From the NCBI GenBank assembly GCA_020746995.1, contig JAGPXD010000002.1:682001-746000 (forward strand): a stretch of 64,000 nucleotides of DNA. The letters are read 5' to 3'. The notes under the pieces were generated by a model. The model was not told where the DNA came from and did not search any database. It was given only the letters and a program-made list of their open reading frames with translations. The position numbers were made by a program, and so were the translations under genes. The stretch is from Plectosphaerella cucumerina (lineage: Eukaryota; Ascomycota; Sordariomycetes; Glomerellales; Plectosphaerellaceae). The number at the start of each line of letters is the position of its first letter. Positions within the stretch are counted from its first letter, which is position 1. Below are positions 29,956-40,612 of the stretch, piece by piece.

Positions 29956-32873
29956 CAGCCATCCGGTGCCTACTTCGACAGCCTGTTCGCCAAGTCCAAG
30001 AAGGACGGCGCGGTGGACGGGTCGATGGAGGACCTGCCGAGCTTGCAGCTGGGCCTCAACGACCTCCATCAGCGTCTGAGGAAGCTCGGCGCCAGGCCAC
30101 AGGATAAGCCCATCGATGGACGCGCACACTACCTCCTCGCTGGTTCCGGCGTCGATCCCACCACTGCCGCTCGCGATCTTGGATCCCTCGACCTGCAGAT
30201 GGGACGCGTTGAGAAGCCGTCGGGGTACTCGTCCACTGAGATGGACGTGGAGACCTACCTCGCCAACCTCCAGTCCAAGACCACCCTCAGCATGATCGCT
30301 GATGGTCTTGATCGCTCCGCCAGGGACTTTGATAGCTTCCTGGAGGACAATGTGACCCAGGAGTGGGAGGCCCAGCGCAAGCGTATCTACGAGCACTTTG
30401 GCATCAAGGCCCGGGACGACGGCCCAGGTGCTGGCACCCCCAGCAGAGAGTCTCAGGGCGGCTTTGGCCGTTCCAGGAGGAGCAAGAACCCCCAGGCCGG
30501 CGCGCGCACCGGCAGGCAGAGCGTCTTTGGCAAGTCCAACCTGCAGCGATCCGTCATCGGCACCCCCAGCAAGATTGGGTCCCATCAGTCTGAGTTTGCC
30601 GACGTCGAGCGGGCCACAGATAGCAAGGGCTCTTTCGCCGGCGGTCATGGCTCCAGCGACAGGTCAGTCCGCGAGAAGCAAACCAAGCTGGCCGAGAAGA
30701 TTCGTGGCCTCAACTCGTCGCGTCTCATCGCCCACCCGTACCCTATCCTCTCAGAGCTCGCCGACGTCGAGAATAAGTCCCTCGACCCCCATTCGCCTCA
30801 CATCGTCGAGGCGTACCATGCTGTCCGGCAGATTGTTGGCGAGGATCCCACAGCAGACACGACCATCGACGGCGCGACTGCCAAGGAGCGGCAATATGCG
30901 CAGATGTACCTGGATGACGCGCCCAACTCGGCCAACGCCATCGGCATGCGTAAGAAGCTACTGAGCGGCGCCAACACGTTCCTGGAGCGTCAGTTCCTCA
31001 AGGAGATGGAGGCTCTCATCTCGAAGTACCCGCACGAGGCCAACCTTGGCGGCCGCCCCGATATCGTGAGCAAAGTCAAGGCCTACATCCGGCTGCGGGC
31101 GGCGCGCAAGGACCTGGTGCCAGACAACACGGAGCTGCAGTTGATCAAGGGCGAGTACGTGTGGGCCATCATCTTCTACCTGCTCCGGTCCGGCCACGTC
31201 GACGACGCCGCAAAGTACGTCAACGACCAGGCCCCCCAACTGCGCACCTTCGACCGCACCTTCCAGGCCTACCTCAACAGCTACGCGTCGAGCGACGACC
31301 GCCGTCTCAAGAGGAGTCTGCAGGACCGCTGCAACTCGGAGTACATCCAGCGCGTGCGCAATGCGCCAGAGAACTCCATCGACCCCTTCCGTATGGCCTG
31401 TTACAAGATCATCGGCCGCTGCGACCTCAACAACCGCAACCTCGATGGCCTCAACACAGACATCAACGACTGGATCTGGCTGCAATTCAACCTCGCGCGC
31501 GAGGGCGACCGCTCTGTCGAGGTCGCCAGCGAGGCCTACGGTCTCTCGGAGGTGCAGTCCAGCATCAAGGAGATCGGCGCCAAGCACTTCCCCAAGGCCA
31601 GCTCCGACGACAACAGCGGCAGCTTCGGCATGTTCTTCTACCTGCAAGTGCTGTCGGGCATGTTCGAGGAGGCCATCGCCTACCTATACCCCTTCTCCTA
31701 CGTCGACGCCGTTCACTTCGCCATCGCCCTCGACTACTACGGCTTGCTGCGGCCCTCGGATCCCCTCACCGCCGGCAACGACCTGCGCAGCCTCAACTCC
31801 AAGGACCTCGTCCAGATCAACTTTGGCCGCATGCTGGGCTACTACACGCGCGACTTCCGCGCCGCCGACGTCGTCTCCGCCGTCGACTACCTGGCCCTCA
31901 TCTGCCTCAACATGGACATGCCCGGCGAGGCCGGCCGGCGCAACGCCAATCTCTGCTGGGAGGCCCTGCGCGAGCTCGTCCTTGAGTCGCGCGAGTACAG
32001 CCGCCTCATCGGCGACATCCGCCCCGACGGCCAGCGCCTCCGCGGCGTCATCGAAGAGCGCGGGCCCCTCATCGGCCTCGACGAGGAGAGCGACTTCATC
32101 AACACCGTCACCGTCCAGGCCGCCAGCTTCGCCGAGGAGAACGGCCGCACCACCGACGCCGTCCTCCTCTACCACCTCGCCGGCGAGTACGACACCGTCG
32201 TCGCCATCGTCAGCCGCGCCCTCAGCGAGGCCATCTCCATCGACATCGGCCAGGATCCCCTCAAGCTCATGCCTGTCAAGCCCCGCGCCGCCGGCGACGC
32301 CGCTCAGCCCGGCAGCAGCCTGAGCCTTGCTTCCATCGACGACCCTGTCGAGCTCGCCCGCACCATGATGTCCATGTACGAGCGCGACGCCATGTTCCAC
32401 CGCAAGATCCAGGACCAGAACAAGGTCGCCTGCGGCGTCCTCCTCGGCATGAGCACCATCAAGTCCCTCGTCGAGGCCGGCCAGTGGGCGCAGTGTCTTG
32501 ATGTATGTCACCCCCGCTCTCACAATCTTTCGATGTCCGCTAACTCGTCCAGAAAATCCGCTCCCTCGACATCCTCCCCCTCGAAGCCGGCGGCGACCCA
32601 GCCATCATCCGTGCCTACGCCGCAAAGTTCCCCGGCCTCTCCCAACCCGTCGCCATCAACGTCCCCAACCTGCTCATGTGGACCATCCTCGCCTGCACCC
32701 GCCAGCGCGACGCCCTCTCCACGGGAGCCTTCTCCGGCAACGAGGGCACCCGCCGCCTCATCATCGACCAGATGCGCCAGATGGTCCTCGACCTCACCAC
32801 CTACACGTCTCAGCTGCGCTACAGGCTGCCGCCTACGCTGCACGAGGCTCTCGCCCGCGCCGCGGCCGAGTGA
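29386..32873 (+). CDS. nic96: Nuclear pore scaffold nucleoporin NIC96/Nup93 with N-terminal GLFG repeats
   Basis: The exons are 29386-32502 and 32553-32873, and the 50-nt intron has GTATGT, GCTAAC and CCAG. The product is 1145 aa. Residues 1 to about 190 are a Gln/Ser/Thr/Gly-rich FG domain with about ten GLFG or SLFG units. From about residue 200 the helical Nic96 domain follows, including LGARPQDKPIDGRAHYLLAG, the scaffold segment beginning REKQTKLAEKIRGLNSSRL, and FQAYLNSYASS and NFGRMLGYYTRDFRAAD. Nic96 anchors the Nsp1 channel complex to the inner pore ring. It is convergent with the JmjC gene, 276 bp apart. Confidence 0.97.
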
Positions 32874-33149
32874 TTTGCCTAGAGTGGTGGATGTTGTGTA
32901 AGAGAAGGGTCTGGAGCTAGGTAATAGGATCGACCGGTTGGTGTACCTGCGAACAAAAGGGGGTTTATTGTAGATTCATCAAATGATACCGTTTCACTTG
33001 CTGCGAGGAATATCCAGCACTTTCAAACTCATACCTTAACTTGCTCATCATGTCATTTCCTGCCTAAAAAGTCGCCCTCTCAATACTCTCAAAATGAATC
33101 AATCAGCCTGTGCGCCGTCCGTCCCAACTCAGTTCACTTCCCCAATCAC

Positions 33150-36100
33150 TCACGACCCCCTCGGCCGACCACGAGGACGGCCACGACCGCCGCGCCCGCG
33201 ACCCCTCGGTCGTCCTCTCATGCTTCCTCGCCCCCTGCTCGACATGCGACGCTCGCCAGGCTCGTTGTAAATGTCCTCCGCGTCACTGCTGTCGCTGCTT
33301 CCACTGCCCGACGGTGACTGAACCTCAAGAGGTTCATCTTCGTCTCCACCGAACTCCGAACCTGAACCAGAGCCGGAGCCGAGACGGACGACGGTCGGTT
33401 CTCGGGTCCTCTGCCGTGGTGCCTTCGACGCGGCTTCCGATGCCGATGGCGTTTCACGGCCGTCGTCAAACTGGAAGGCTTCGTCGTCTTCGCCGTCGGG
33501 CGAATTACTCTTCTCCTTGTTTGAGGCCGGGGGTTCGGGCGTGAGGTCTTCACTGGACGTAGCCTCCCGGGCCGTCTCCGTCGTCGTCTGAGCATCGACA
33601 GCCGGAGATGCAGACTCAGTCTCTTCCGCAGTAGCCTTTGACGGCGTACCGGGACGACTGCCCGCAATAAGACCGCCACGGGAGTTACGGGCACCCCTAG
33701 TGCTGCTGGAGCCCATCTTGAACTTCTTCCCGCGGGCTGCGAGGCGCTCGGCCATGGACATGGGGCGGGGTGCTTCCTCTTCGCCTTCGACCGGCGGTGG
33801 CCTCACTTTGGGAGGGCGGCCGCGTCGTCTGGGGACGGCTGGTGGGGCCTCTCCAAAGACCTCATCATGACCGGCCTCCATCTCGGCCAGGACTCGTGAT
33901 CGGTCGTCTCCCATTTCCTCGTCGTCCGTGCCCGCTCGTTCGACGGCAGACAGCGTTGACCGACGGTTCGCCCTCGCGGCCCGACGTTCGGCAGCAACAT
34001 CAACGGCGGAGGGCCCAGTGGAGGCTCTCGTTACCGGCTCCGTCGCAGGAGTGGACGCCATCTCAGACCTGCGTGGCCTTCCTCTCCGTCTCGGGGTAAC
34101 AGTGGCACCATCTGTGCCAGCGGCAAGGCCCTGGGTCAGAAGAGCCCGCACGGCGTCAGATGCCTCGCTGAGAGGATCGGGTGCGGCCTCATCACCTAGC
34201 ACAGGGTCGACGTGCGGCTTTGGCGCCCGCGGCTTTGGCGCCCGCGGCTTGCGGTTGCCGGCGGTGTCCCAAGCAGGGAGGAGATCTTCCGGCTCATCAA
34301 TCATCATCTCATCCGTCTCGGCGTACGATTTCCGGGGTCGAGCGTGTCGCAGCTCTGGGACATTCACCAGATGAGCATGTTCGGTGTGCTGCTGGGTTTC
34401 GGTGGCAAGCTGAGTCGTGGGTCCTGTTTCCTCGTCGGGCGTGCTTGTGCCGACGCCAGATGCGTCAGCCTGGGGCTCAGCACTGCCCATCAACGCCGGG
34501 TCAACAGAGGTCAGGTCGACCGCCTCGCGCTTCTTCTTCCTGGCTTGGCTCTTGGGACCGTAGAAGTCGGGATCGTCGTCGTTCTGCTGCTTGGCTTTTC
34601 TCTTCTGGGCTCGCAACGCCTTCTTGACAACCTCTGCCTCTTCGTCGAACTGCATGGCGTCGGCGGTCGGCATCTGGAAGGGGTCGAAAAGAATCTGGTC
34701 CGGGCCGTTGTCCTGGTCGTAGTAGCCCATACCGAGCATGCGCTGACCGCCCATGAGAGGGTCGGGATATGCTGTCTCGTCGCCAAAATCGTTGGTCATG
34801 TCGCCCTCAGTGATGTCTATCGGGTGAGGAGGCTCAAACTGGTCATGGTGCGCGTCTTGTTCGTACTCGCCGCCCGCAATAAGGCCAGGGTCGACATCGC
34901 CTTGGAAGAGATGGCTCTGATCGCCGTAGCCATTCATGTGTTCGTGGCCAGGGTGTTGGCCTTCGCCAGCCCCGTTGGTGACACTGTCGATGGCTTCCTG
35001 CGTGGCTTGGCCTGCGTCGTCCTGAGCCTTGGCGACGTCCGCCTTTTGTCGCAGGTCTTGCATGCGCTTGCTGTTGGTGTTCCTGCTTTCCTCGCCCATG
35101 GCCTTGAGCCAGTTGAGATTATGCACACGGAAGTCCACCAGGAGCTCGACACTCCTGTCGTCGGCGATGGCCTTGGTATCGTGACCAAGTAGCGTGTTCT
35201 TGGGCATGTATGGCTCTCCAAGTCCCTGGCGGCGACAGGCCCCGCAGTTGCAGATACCGAGACACTTGGGACACAGCCAGTTTTCGTCCTCCAGTACAGT
35301 CTGCGGCATCATGTCGAAGGCGCGGTAGAGGACACCATAGCAGTATGCCTCTTTGCAGGCCGGGTTGGTGCACTCCTGGACGCGGTACTGATAGTCCTTG
35401 TGACAGCAGACATGGCAGCGGCGCAGCTCGCCCTCCTTCCGCTTGCGTCTGTACTTCTTTTTCTTCTTCTTCGGCCGTCCCTCATCGTCCAGCTCGGGAG
35501 CCGGGTCCGAGTCGGAAGCGGCCTTGTCTTCCTTTTCTTCCTCGACCTTGGTAAGGTCCTTGAAAGGGCGGCGCGTCAGAGCTTCCTGACAGACCTGTGC
35601 AGTCGACTTCTTATCTCTCCGCGTCCTGGCAAGTTCTAGCGGTGGCGGAGAAATCTCCATGTCGACGAAACCGTCATTCTTGATGACCATGATGCGCCAT
35701 GCCTCGTAGCTGTCTACAAGATCGGTCCACTTGAACTGCTCGCACCAGGTAAGGTGCGACTGGCACATGCAAGACCGGCCCATGGCGTAGCACTCAAGGC
35801 AAACGTCGTAGGCATCTTCGTCGCCGTTGACTAGAATCCTGACGCAGTTCTTGCAAGTCAAGAATCGGTTGAAGATGTTGGACCTGCAGTACGAGCAGAT
35901 GACGCACGAGTCGAACTCGACAAACTCGATGTTCTTCTCCTTTGTAGCAAACATCTCGTCAGTCAGAATCTCGGTGAAGAGATCGAACAGCCTCCTGAAA
36001 TCGCCGGCCAGCTGCTTAAACCGGGGCGAAGAGCGGAAGAGGTCCTGGCCAAAGCCGGCAAAACCAACGAGGCTCATGTCGTTCTTCTCCTCGGCATCCT

Positions 36101-37256
36101 GCATCAGGCGGTGGTACTTTTGGAGTGTGTAGTAGATCAGGGCCTTGTTCTTGTACTGCTCGTCGCGGCAGACGAGGCGGGCCTTGGGGAGGGCCTCGTG
36201 GATAGCGAGATCGAGGGTCTCGGGCGTGGTGCGGTTCCAGGCGACCTTCATGGTGCGAGTGCCCCTGTTCCAGACCTGGTGAGGGGCCAGGGGCGGAATG
36301 AGGATGAAGTCGCCGGGCCGCTGGTCGACAATGTAGACGGGGAACGTAGCCTTCTTCCAGGCGTTGATCTGTGCAAAGTGCTTCTCGATCTCGACGTCAT
36401 GGCCGAGCATGGAGAGGAAGTACTCGCGCACGACCTCGCGGTCCTTTGTCTCAGTCATGAACCAGATGGAGCTGCCCGTCTTCTCGCCGTTCTCATCGCC
36501 AGAAGCCTCAACCATGATGTTCTGCCCCAGACTGGCGCACATCTCCCTGTGTGCCGGAGTGTAGGTGCCCTCGTGGCCGATGTAGCACATGAGGTTCTGC
36601 GCCCTCATCTCCGGGGGAAGGCTGGACATGAGGTCACCGGCGGAGGCGGCTGATGCTTGGGCAGCCCCGCCGAAGATATCTGTGTTGCGCCTGTCGCCGC
36701 CGCCTCTGTCGGTGACGTTCTCGTTGAGGTAGAAGAGGCTGGGCGGGATGACCTTCTGCAGGGCGTCATGCCATTCGGGCGGACAGTCGATGTCCTTGAG
36801 GTATAGCCGCTGGCGGCGCTCGTCGCGGTAGTTGTTCGGGGTCCATTGGTTGGTGAGCTGCTTCATCGATCGGAGGTAGTGGCCGGTGGTCATTGGAATT
36901 TCCGTCTGACCGTTGATGTCCCTGACGTTCTCCTCTATCAAATTAGCAAGGGCGGCGCGTGAATGCGGGCACAAGGCATGCTCACGTTTCTTGTCATAGG
37001 TAGACTCGAGCCAGCTGCCGCTGAAGAGGCTGGGGTCGAGCACTTCATCCCATCCCTCAATGACCAAGGGCTTGCCACCGTTGACGACGTGTAGCAGAAC
37101 AAGCTTCTCGAATTCTTCGGCTCCGAGGTTGCGGATCTGATGGGTTGAGATGCGCAGAACCCATTCGAAGTTCTGGCACCGATCGACCAGACCGTAGAGA
37201 TCCAGGTCCGGGGGTATCGGGTCGAACTTGGCCTGGGGGTGGAGGGAGGTCGGCAT
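33150..37256 (-). CDS. JmjC-domain protein with 4CXXC_R1 zinc finger and AT-hook tail
   Basis: The exons are 37256-36986 and 36934-33150. The 51-nt intron (GTGAGC, GCTAAT, GATAG) is in frame and free of stops. The product is 1351 aa. JmjC residues lie near 200-320, with iron-ligand candidates in AHREMCASLGQN (H-x-E) and APHQVWNRG (His). A cysteine cluster (CVICSYC, CKNC, CLEC, CMC) follows near 440. The zf-4CXXC_R1 region near 590-660 includes CHVCCHKDYQYRVQEC and WLCPKCLGICNCGAC. The acidic C-terminal half carries AT-hook-like RRRGRPRR and RRRGRPPK and ends in a long Arg-Gly-Pro tract. It is probably a nuclear chromatin regulator or demethylase; activity and target are not deducible. The first in-frame ATG is at 37256. 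Confidence 0.9.
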   Translation of the reverse strand: MPTSLHPQAKFDPIPPDLDLYGLVDRCQNFEWVLRISTHQIRNLGAEEFEKLVLLHVVNGGKPLVIEGWDEVLDPSLFSGSWLESTYDKKREHALCPHSRAALANLIEENVRDINGQTEIPMTTGHYLRSMKQLTNQWTPNNYRDERRQRLYLKDIDCPPEWHDALQKVIPPSLFYLNENVTDRGGGDRRNTDIFGGAAQASAASAGDLMSSLPPEMRAQNLMCYIGHEGTYTPAHREMCASLGQNIMVEASGDENGEKTGSSIWFMTETKDREVVREYFLSMLGHDVEIEKHFAQINAWKKATFPVYIVDQRPGDFILIPPLAPHQVWNRGTRTMKVAWNRTTPETLDLAIHEALPKARLVCRDEQYKNKALIYYTLQKYHRLMQDAEEKNDMSLVGFAGFGQDLFRSSPRFKQLAGDFRRLFDLFTEILTDEMFATKEKNIEFVEFDSCVICSYCRSNIFNRFLTCKNCVRILVNGDEDAYDVCLECYAMGRSCMCQSHLTWCEQFKWTDLVDSYEAWRIMVIKNDGFVDMEISPPPLELARTRRDKKSTAQVCQEALTRRPFKDLTKVEEEKEDKAASDSDPAPELDDEGRPKKKKKKYRRKRKEGELRRCHVCCHKDYQYRVQECTNPACKEAYCYGVLYRAFDMMPQTVLEDENWLCPKCLGICNCGACRRQGLGEPYMPKNTLLGHDTKAIADDRSVELLVDFRVHNLNWLKAMGEESRNTNSKRMQDLRQKADVAKAQDDAGQATQEAIDSVTNGAGEGQHPGHEHMNGYGDQSHLFQGDVDPGLIAGGEYEQDAHHDQFEPPHPIDITEGDMTNDFGDETAYPDPLMGGQRMLGMGYYDQDNGPDQILFDPFQMPTADAMQFDEEAEVVKKALRAQKRKAKQQNDDDPDFYGPKSQARKKKREAVDLTSVDPALMGSAEPQADASGVGTSTPDEETGPTTQLATETQQHTEHAHLVNVPELRHARPRKSYAETDEMMIDEPEDLLPAWDTAGNRKPRAPKPRAPKPHVDPVLGDEAAPDPLSEASDAVRALLTQGLAAGTDGATVTPRRRGRPRRSEMASTPATEPVTRASTGPSAVDVAAERRAARANRRSTLSAVERAGTDDEEMGDDRSRVLAEMEAGHDEVFGEAPPAVPRRRGRPPKVRPPPVEGEEEAPRPMSMAERLAARGKKFKMGSSSTRGARNSRGGLIAGSRPGTPSKATAEETESASPAVDAQTTTETAREATSSEDLTPEPPASNKEKSNSPDGEDDEAFQFDDGRETPSASEAASKAPRQRTREPTVVRLGSGSGSGSEFGGDEDEPLEVQSPSGSGSSDSSDAEDIYNEPGERRMSSRGRGSMRGRPRGRGRGGRGRPRGRPRGS
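34205..34250 (-). repeat. Short tandem repeat inside the JmjC gene
   Basis: Two direct copies of a 15-bp unit encode repeated PRAPK peptides in the disordered C-terminal half. Confidence 0.7.
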
Positions 37257-37975
37257 CTTGTCGGATGGTACACGCGTTCCGTGGTGTTGTTGAAGCGGCT
37301 TCAATCACGACATCGCCGTATCGCAGGACGATATCCTAGAAGCGCAAAAGTACGTCGAGATGATGCCTATGATCCCGGGGTATTCGGATCTGCACCTGGC
37401 GTCGCGTTGCGATGGTTCACGCGACAACAGCGCGGATTGCGACAGAATTGTAGTGGGATGGGTTCGAAGTTTGGAAATCGCCGTCGCGCCGCGTCGTCGA
37501 CGGAAGGAGCCACCGGACTGAACTGAATGAGTTGACCGGGTCCAGGGGCCAATAGTTGAACGCGGTTCACTGGTAAGGCACCGTTACATCCATCGCGGCA
37601 AGGAATCGGGGAGCACGGGCCATTGGTCAGCGTGGCGACTCGCCCGACGCCCGACGGCTGTGGCAGGCAGCAAATGGACCCCCATCTTCGCGCTGTGCCC
37701 CCTGCGCCTCTCAAACCCGTGCCTTTTTTTAAGGCGCCTTAGGGAAAGACCCCCACCTCAAAAAATGTTGGCCGCTCTGTTCTCCGAGTGCTGACGCAGT
37801 CTCACCATCATCATCGCTGGCCGGGCTGAGTTGGATTCCTGTCAATTGAGGCCGGGCGTGACTTCCTCCCATTGCCAACTGCAGTACACATCTCGCGGAG
37901 AGGTCACGGTAAGCTCGCAACAGCTCCGAAATCCGGATTGTCACTAACCCTGTCTCACCCAGCTAGAGTTGAGCT
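37257..37975. other. Divergent promoter region JmjC gene / COQ2
   Basis: About 0.7 kb shared upstream DNA with no gene. A short T run (about 37727-37734) lies near the middle. Confidence 0.5.
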
Positions 37976-39223
37976 ATGATGATGAGGACTGGTCTGAGGC
38001 TCCCGAGAAACCCGGCGTGGGCGTTCTGCCAGGCGCAGGGCACACGCAGAAGATGCTTGCCAAGCGCCATTGTGAACCGCCCTCTCTCCATCAGGTCGTA
38101 CTCAGAGCCAAAGACCAATGTCATTCTACGATCAAATCGTCCTGCTCAGATCGCCGTCTTACACACATCGGCGAACCAACAGGGCGTCTCCATCTCAGAA
38201 TCGAACTCATCACAGTCGACACAGGGTGAGCCTGTCTACACGCCGCCAACGACCGGCATCCTCTCCGTCCTCCCCAAGCTATGGGTACCCTATGCGGAGC
38301 TGATCCGCATCGACAAGCCTGTCGGCACCTACTACCTCTTCTTCCCATGCATGTTCTCGACACTCCTGGCTGCGCCGTTGGCCGCGCCCATGGCCTCCCC
38401 GGGTACTGTCGTCGGTACCACGATGCTCTTCTTCGCCGGTGCCCTGATCATGCGAAGCGCTGGATGTACCATCAACGACCTCTGGGACCGGAATCTTGAC
38501 CCCCACGTCACGAGAACGCGCTTCCGACCCATCGCCCGCGGCGCCGTGACGCCCTTCCAGGGCCTCGTCTACACTGGCGCCCAGCTCCTCGCCGGCCTCG
38601 GCGTCCTCCTCCAGTTTCCCGCCGAGTGCTTCTGGTACGCCACTCCCAGCCTTCTCTTCGTCGTCGCCTACCCGCTGGCGAAGCGCGTCACCTACTACCC
38701 TCAGGCCGTCCTCGGCCTGACCTTCTCCTGGGGCGCCATCATGGGCTTCCCCGCCCTGGGCGTTGACCTCCTCACCAACAGCGCTGCGCTGACGGCCGCG
38801 GCCTGTCTCTACTCCTCCAACATCGCGTGGACGATTCTGTACGACATGATCTACGCACACATGGACATCAAGGACGACGCCAAGGCCGGTATCAAGAGTA
38901 TCGCCCTCAAGCACGACGCCGACACGAAGAAGGTCCTGACGGGTCTCGCGGCTGTGCAGCTTGGACTCCTCGGCGCTGCAGGCGTCGCGGCTGGGGCGGG
39001 CCCGGCCTTCTTCATAGGTAGCTGCGGCGGTGCCATGATCACGCTGGGCATCATGATCAAGCGGGTCAACCTGAAGAGTGTCAAGGACTGCTGGTGGTGG
39101 TTCAACAACGGGTGCTGGATCACGGGCGGCGTCATCAGCCTCGGCCTAGCTGCCGACTATGCAGTGCGCTACGTCGGCGACGAAGAGCCAGAGGCTGAAG
39201 TTGAGGCCTCGGCAGAGGCCTGA
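37976..39223 (+). CDS. coq2: 4-hydroxybenzoate polyprenyltransferase, mitochondrial (ubiquinone biosynthesis)
   Basis: An intronless 415-codon gene. The first 70 residues are rich in Arg, Ser and hydrophobic residues with almost no acids, a mitochondrial presequence. The UbiA prenyltransferase motifs are intact: GCTINDLWDRNLDPHVTRTR (first Asp-rich motif) and YDMIYAHMDIKDDAKAGIKS (second). About eight hydrophobic helices are present. It joins the polyprenyl tail to 4-hydroxybenzoate at the inner membrane, the committed step of coenzyme Q synthesis. The tail is Glu/Ala-rich. Three consecutive ATG codons begin the frame; the first is used here. Confidence 0.96.
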   Translation: MMMRTGLRLPRNPAWAFCQAQGTRRRCLPSAIVNRPLSIRSYSEPKTNVILRSNRPAQIAVLHTSANQQGVSISESNSSQSTQGEPVYTPPTTGILSVLPKLWVPYAELIRIDKPVGTYYLFFPCMFSTLLAAPLAAPMASPGTVVGTTMLFFAGALIMRSAGCTINDLWDRNLDPHVTRTRFRPIARGAVTPFQGLVYTGAQLLAGLGVLLQFPAECFWYATPSLLFVVAYPLAKRVTYYPQAVLGLTFSWGAIMGFPALGVDLLTNSAALTAAACLYSSNIAWTILYDMIYAHMDIKDDAKAGIKSIALKHDADTKKVLTGLAAVQLGLLGAAGVAAGAGPAFFIGSCGGAMITLGIMIKRVNLKSVKDCWWWFNNGCWITGGVISLGLAADYAVRYVGDEEPEAEVEASAEA

Positions 39224-39656
39224 TCTGTAACACCATTTAGAATGTATCATTATATCAGGTAGATGAGAACACGGCGTCACGGTTTTGGACACAACATCTG
39301 CCTTTACTCTGGAAAGACCTGTCCAGCCAAAACTGGCCGACCATCCGTAGACACCATGAACACACACGACAGACGCTCGCTTGCAGACACACACGTACAC
39401 ACACGCGGCACACAGGCTCGGAAGACGTAATGTGGATGTTTTTCATGATCTTTCATTCATCGACCATTTCTGCCATCCGAGAGTGTCAGGACCGTGGACC
39501 CAAATGTGACATGATCCGTGCCAATGCAAAGCGTGAACTCCAGTTGCCGAAATTTTATCCTCATCCTCCCGCGCAGTCAAGACAGATGTGCGGACCCATT
39601 GACGATGTTCGTATTTTTTTGGCTGTTGCCGCGGTGGCGTCGCGGATATAAACCGT
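39224..39656. other. Convergent 3' region COQ2 / RPS23
   Basis: It contains an imperfect CA-rich simple repeat near 39360-39415. No gene is seen. Confidence 0.5.
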
Positions 39657-40228
39657 TTACGAACGGGGCTTCTCCTTCTTCTCCTTCCAGAGGGCGAGCA
39701 GACCAACACCGGAAACCTTGACGACCTTGAAGCGGACACCGGGGATATCACCCTTGGCCTTGCCCTTGCGACCGAAACCGGCCAGGAGGACCTCGTCGTT
39801 CTCGTCGACGAAGTTGAGGCAACCGTCGTTGGGGACTGTGAGAGGGAGAGGGGTCAGCGGGGCTGTTCAGACTTGGAGGCGCTTGCGCGAACTCTGGCAT
39901 CGACAATCGTACGACCGCCATTGCTCATCGCTTCCAATTGACGCCATTCTTCCTGTAGGAGTATCGGGAGTATCGACATACCGAAAGCGGTGACCTTCTT
40001 GCCGTTCTTGATCAACTGGACACGAACGCACTTCCGAATGGCGGAGTTGGGCTGCTTGGCCTCGACACCGACCTTCTCGAGGACGATGCCCTTGGCGTGA
40101 GACGAGCCACCGAAGGGAGAGGACTTGAAGGCGGTTCCCAGGGCACGCTTCTTGTAGCCCAGATCGGCCCAGCGCTGGTCCTTGCGGTTCAGGCGCAGCT
40201 TGCGCGCGGCGTTAAGACCACGAGCCAT
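39657..40228 (-). CDS. rps23: Small-subunit ribosomal protein uS12 (RPS23)
   Basis: The exons are 40228-39982 and 39835-39657 (minus), and the 146-nt intron has GTATGT, GCTGAC and CACAG. The product is 141 aa. The protein is nearly invariant: [58 protein letters not shown] and the end [11 protein letters not shown]. uS12 sits at the decoding centre; the PNSA and K-x-P loops are intact. The N-terminus [11 protein letters not shown] is a few residues shorter than the usual M(x)KPRGLN form. An additional tiny upstream exon is therefore possible, but the present ATG is adequate. Confidence 0.97.
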
Positions 40229-40612
40229 GTTTGCTGTGAGGCGCGACGATTATTAGTTCGGTGGATTCTTCGGGTTGGTAAATCGATGGGGTTTTCGTCG
40301 GAGGCGGGTGTTGAAGGGAGAGGGAGTCGTTGGGTTGGTGGATTGGAGGGTCACCTACCGATTTGAGTCTGACGGTCACGACTTGGAGTTGATGCGGGCA
40401 AGGCAAGGTAAATTTTCGCCTGGCCCGAGATTTCTCAGAGTTCGTGGGCAAGAGCTGTGGGGCATGTCACGTGTGTGGGACTGTGGCGACGAAACGGCAG
40501 CCGGGTCCGTGCACCGGGCAGCTTGCAGTGGTGGGTCTGTCCAATCAAGCGTCGGTGAAGTGACACTCATCTCACCCAGCTTCAAGTTCACCCCAACATC
40601 CAGAGCCACAGC
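40229..40612. promoter_or_regulatory. Divergent promoter RPS23 / unknown gene
   Basis: It is a 384-bp shared upstream region with a CCAAT box candidate at 40541-40545 (plus strand). It may drive both genes. Confidence 0.4.

Noticed and set aside
34212..35192. 326-codon open frame on the plus strand
   Set aside because: Antisense to the JmjC gene, which has clear domains; hydrophobic Val/Leu runs are the complement of acidic and Gln codons.
37257..37304. JmjC gene start at 37304
   Set aside because: The codon is TTG. The ATG at 37256 gives the family-like start MPTSLHPQAKFDP.
39360..39415. CA-rich tract as a possible telomeric or transposon end
   Set aside because: Imperfect simple repeat in a 3' flank without terminal repeats or target duplications.
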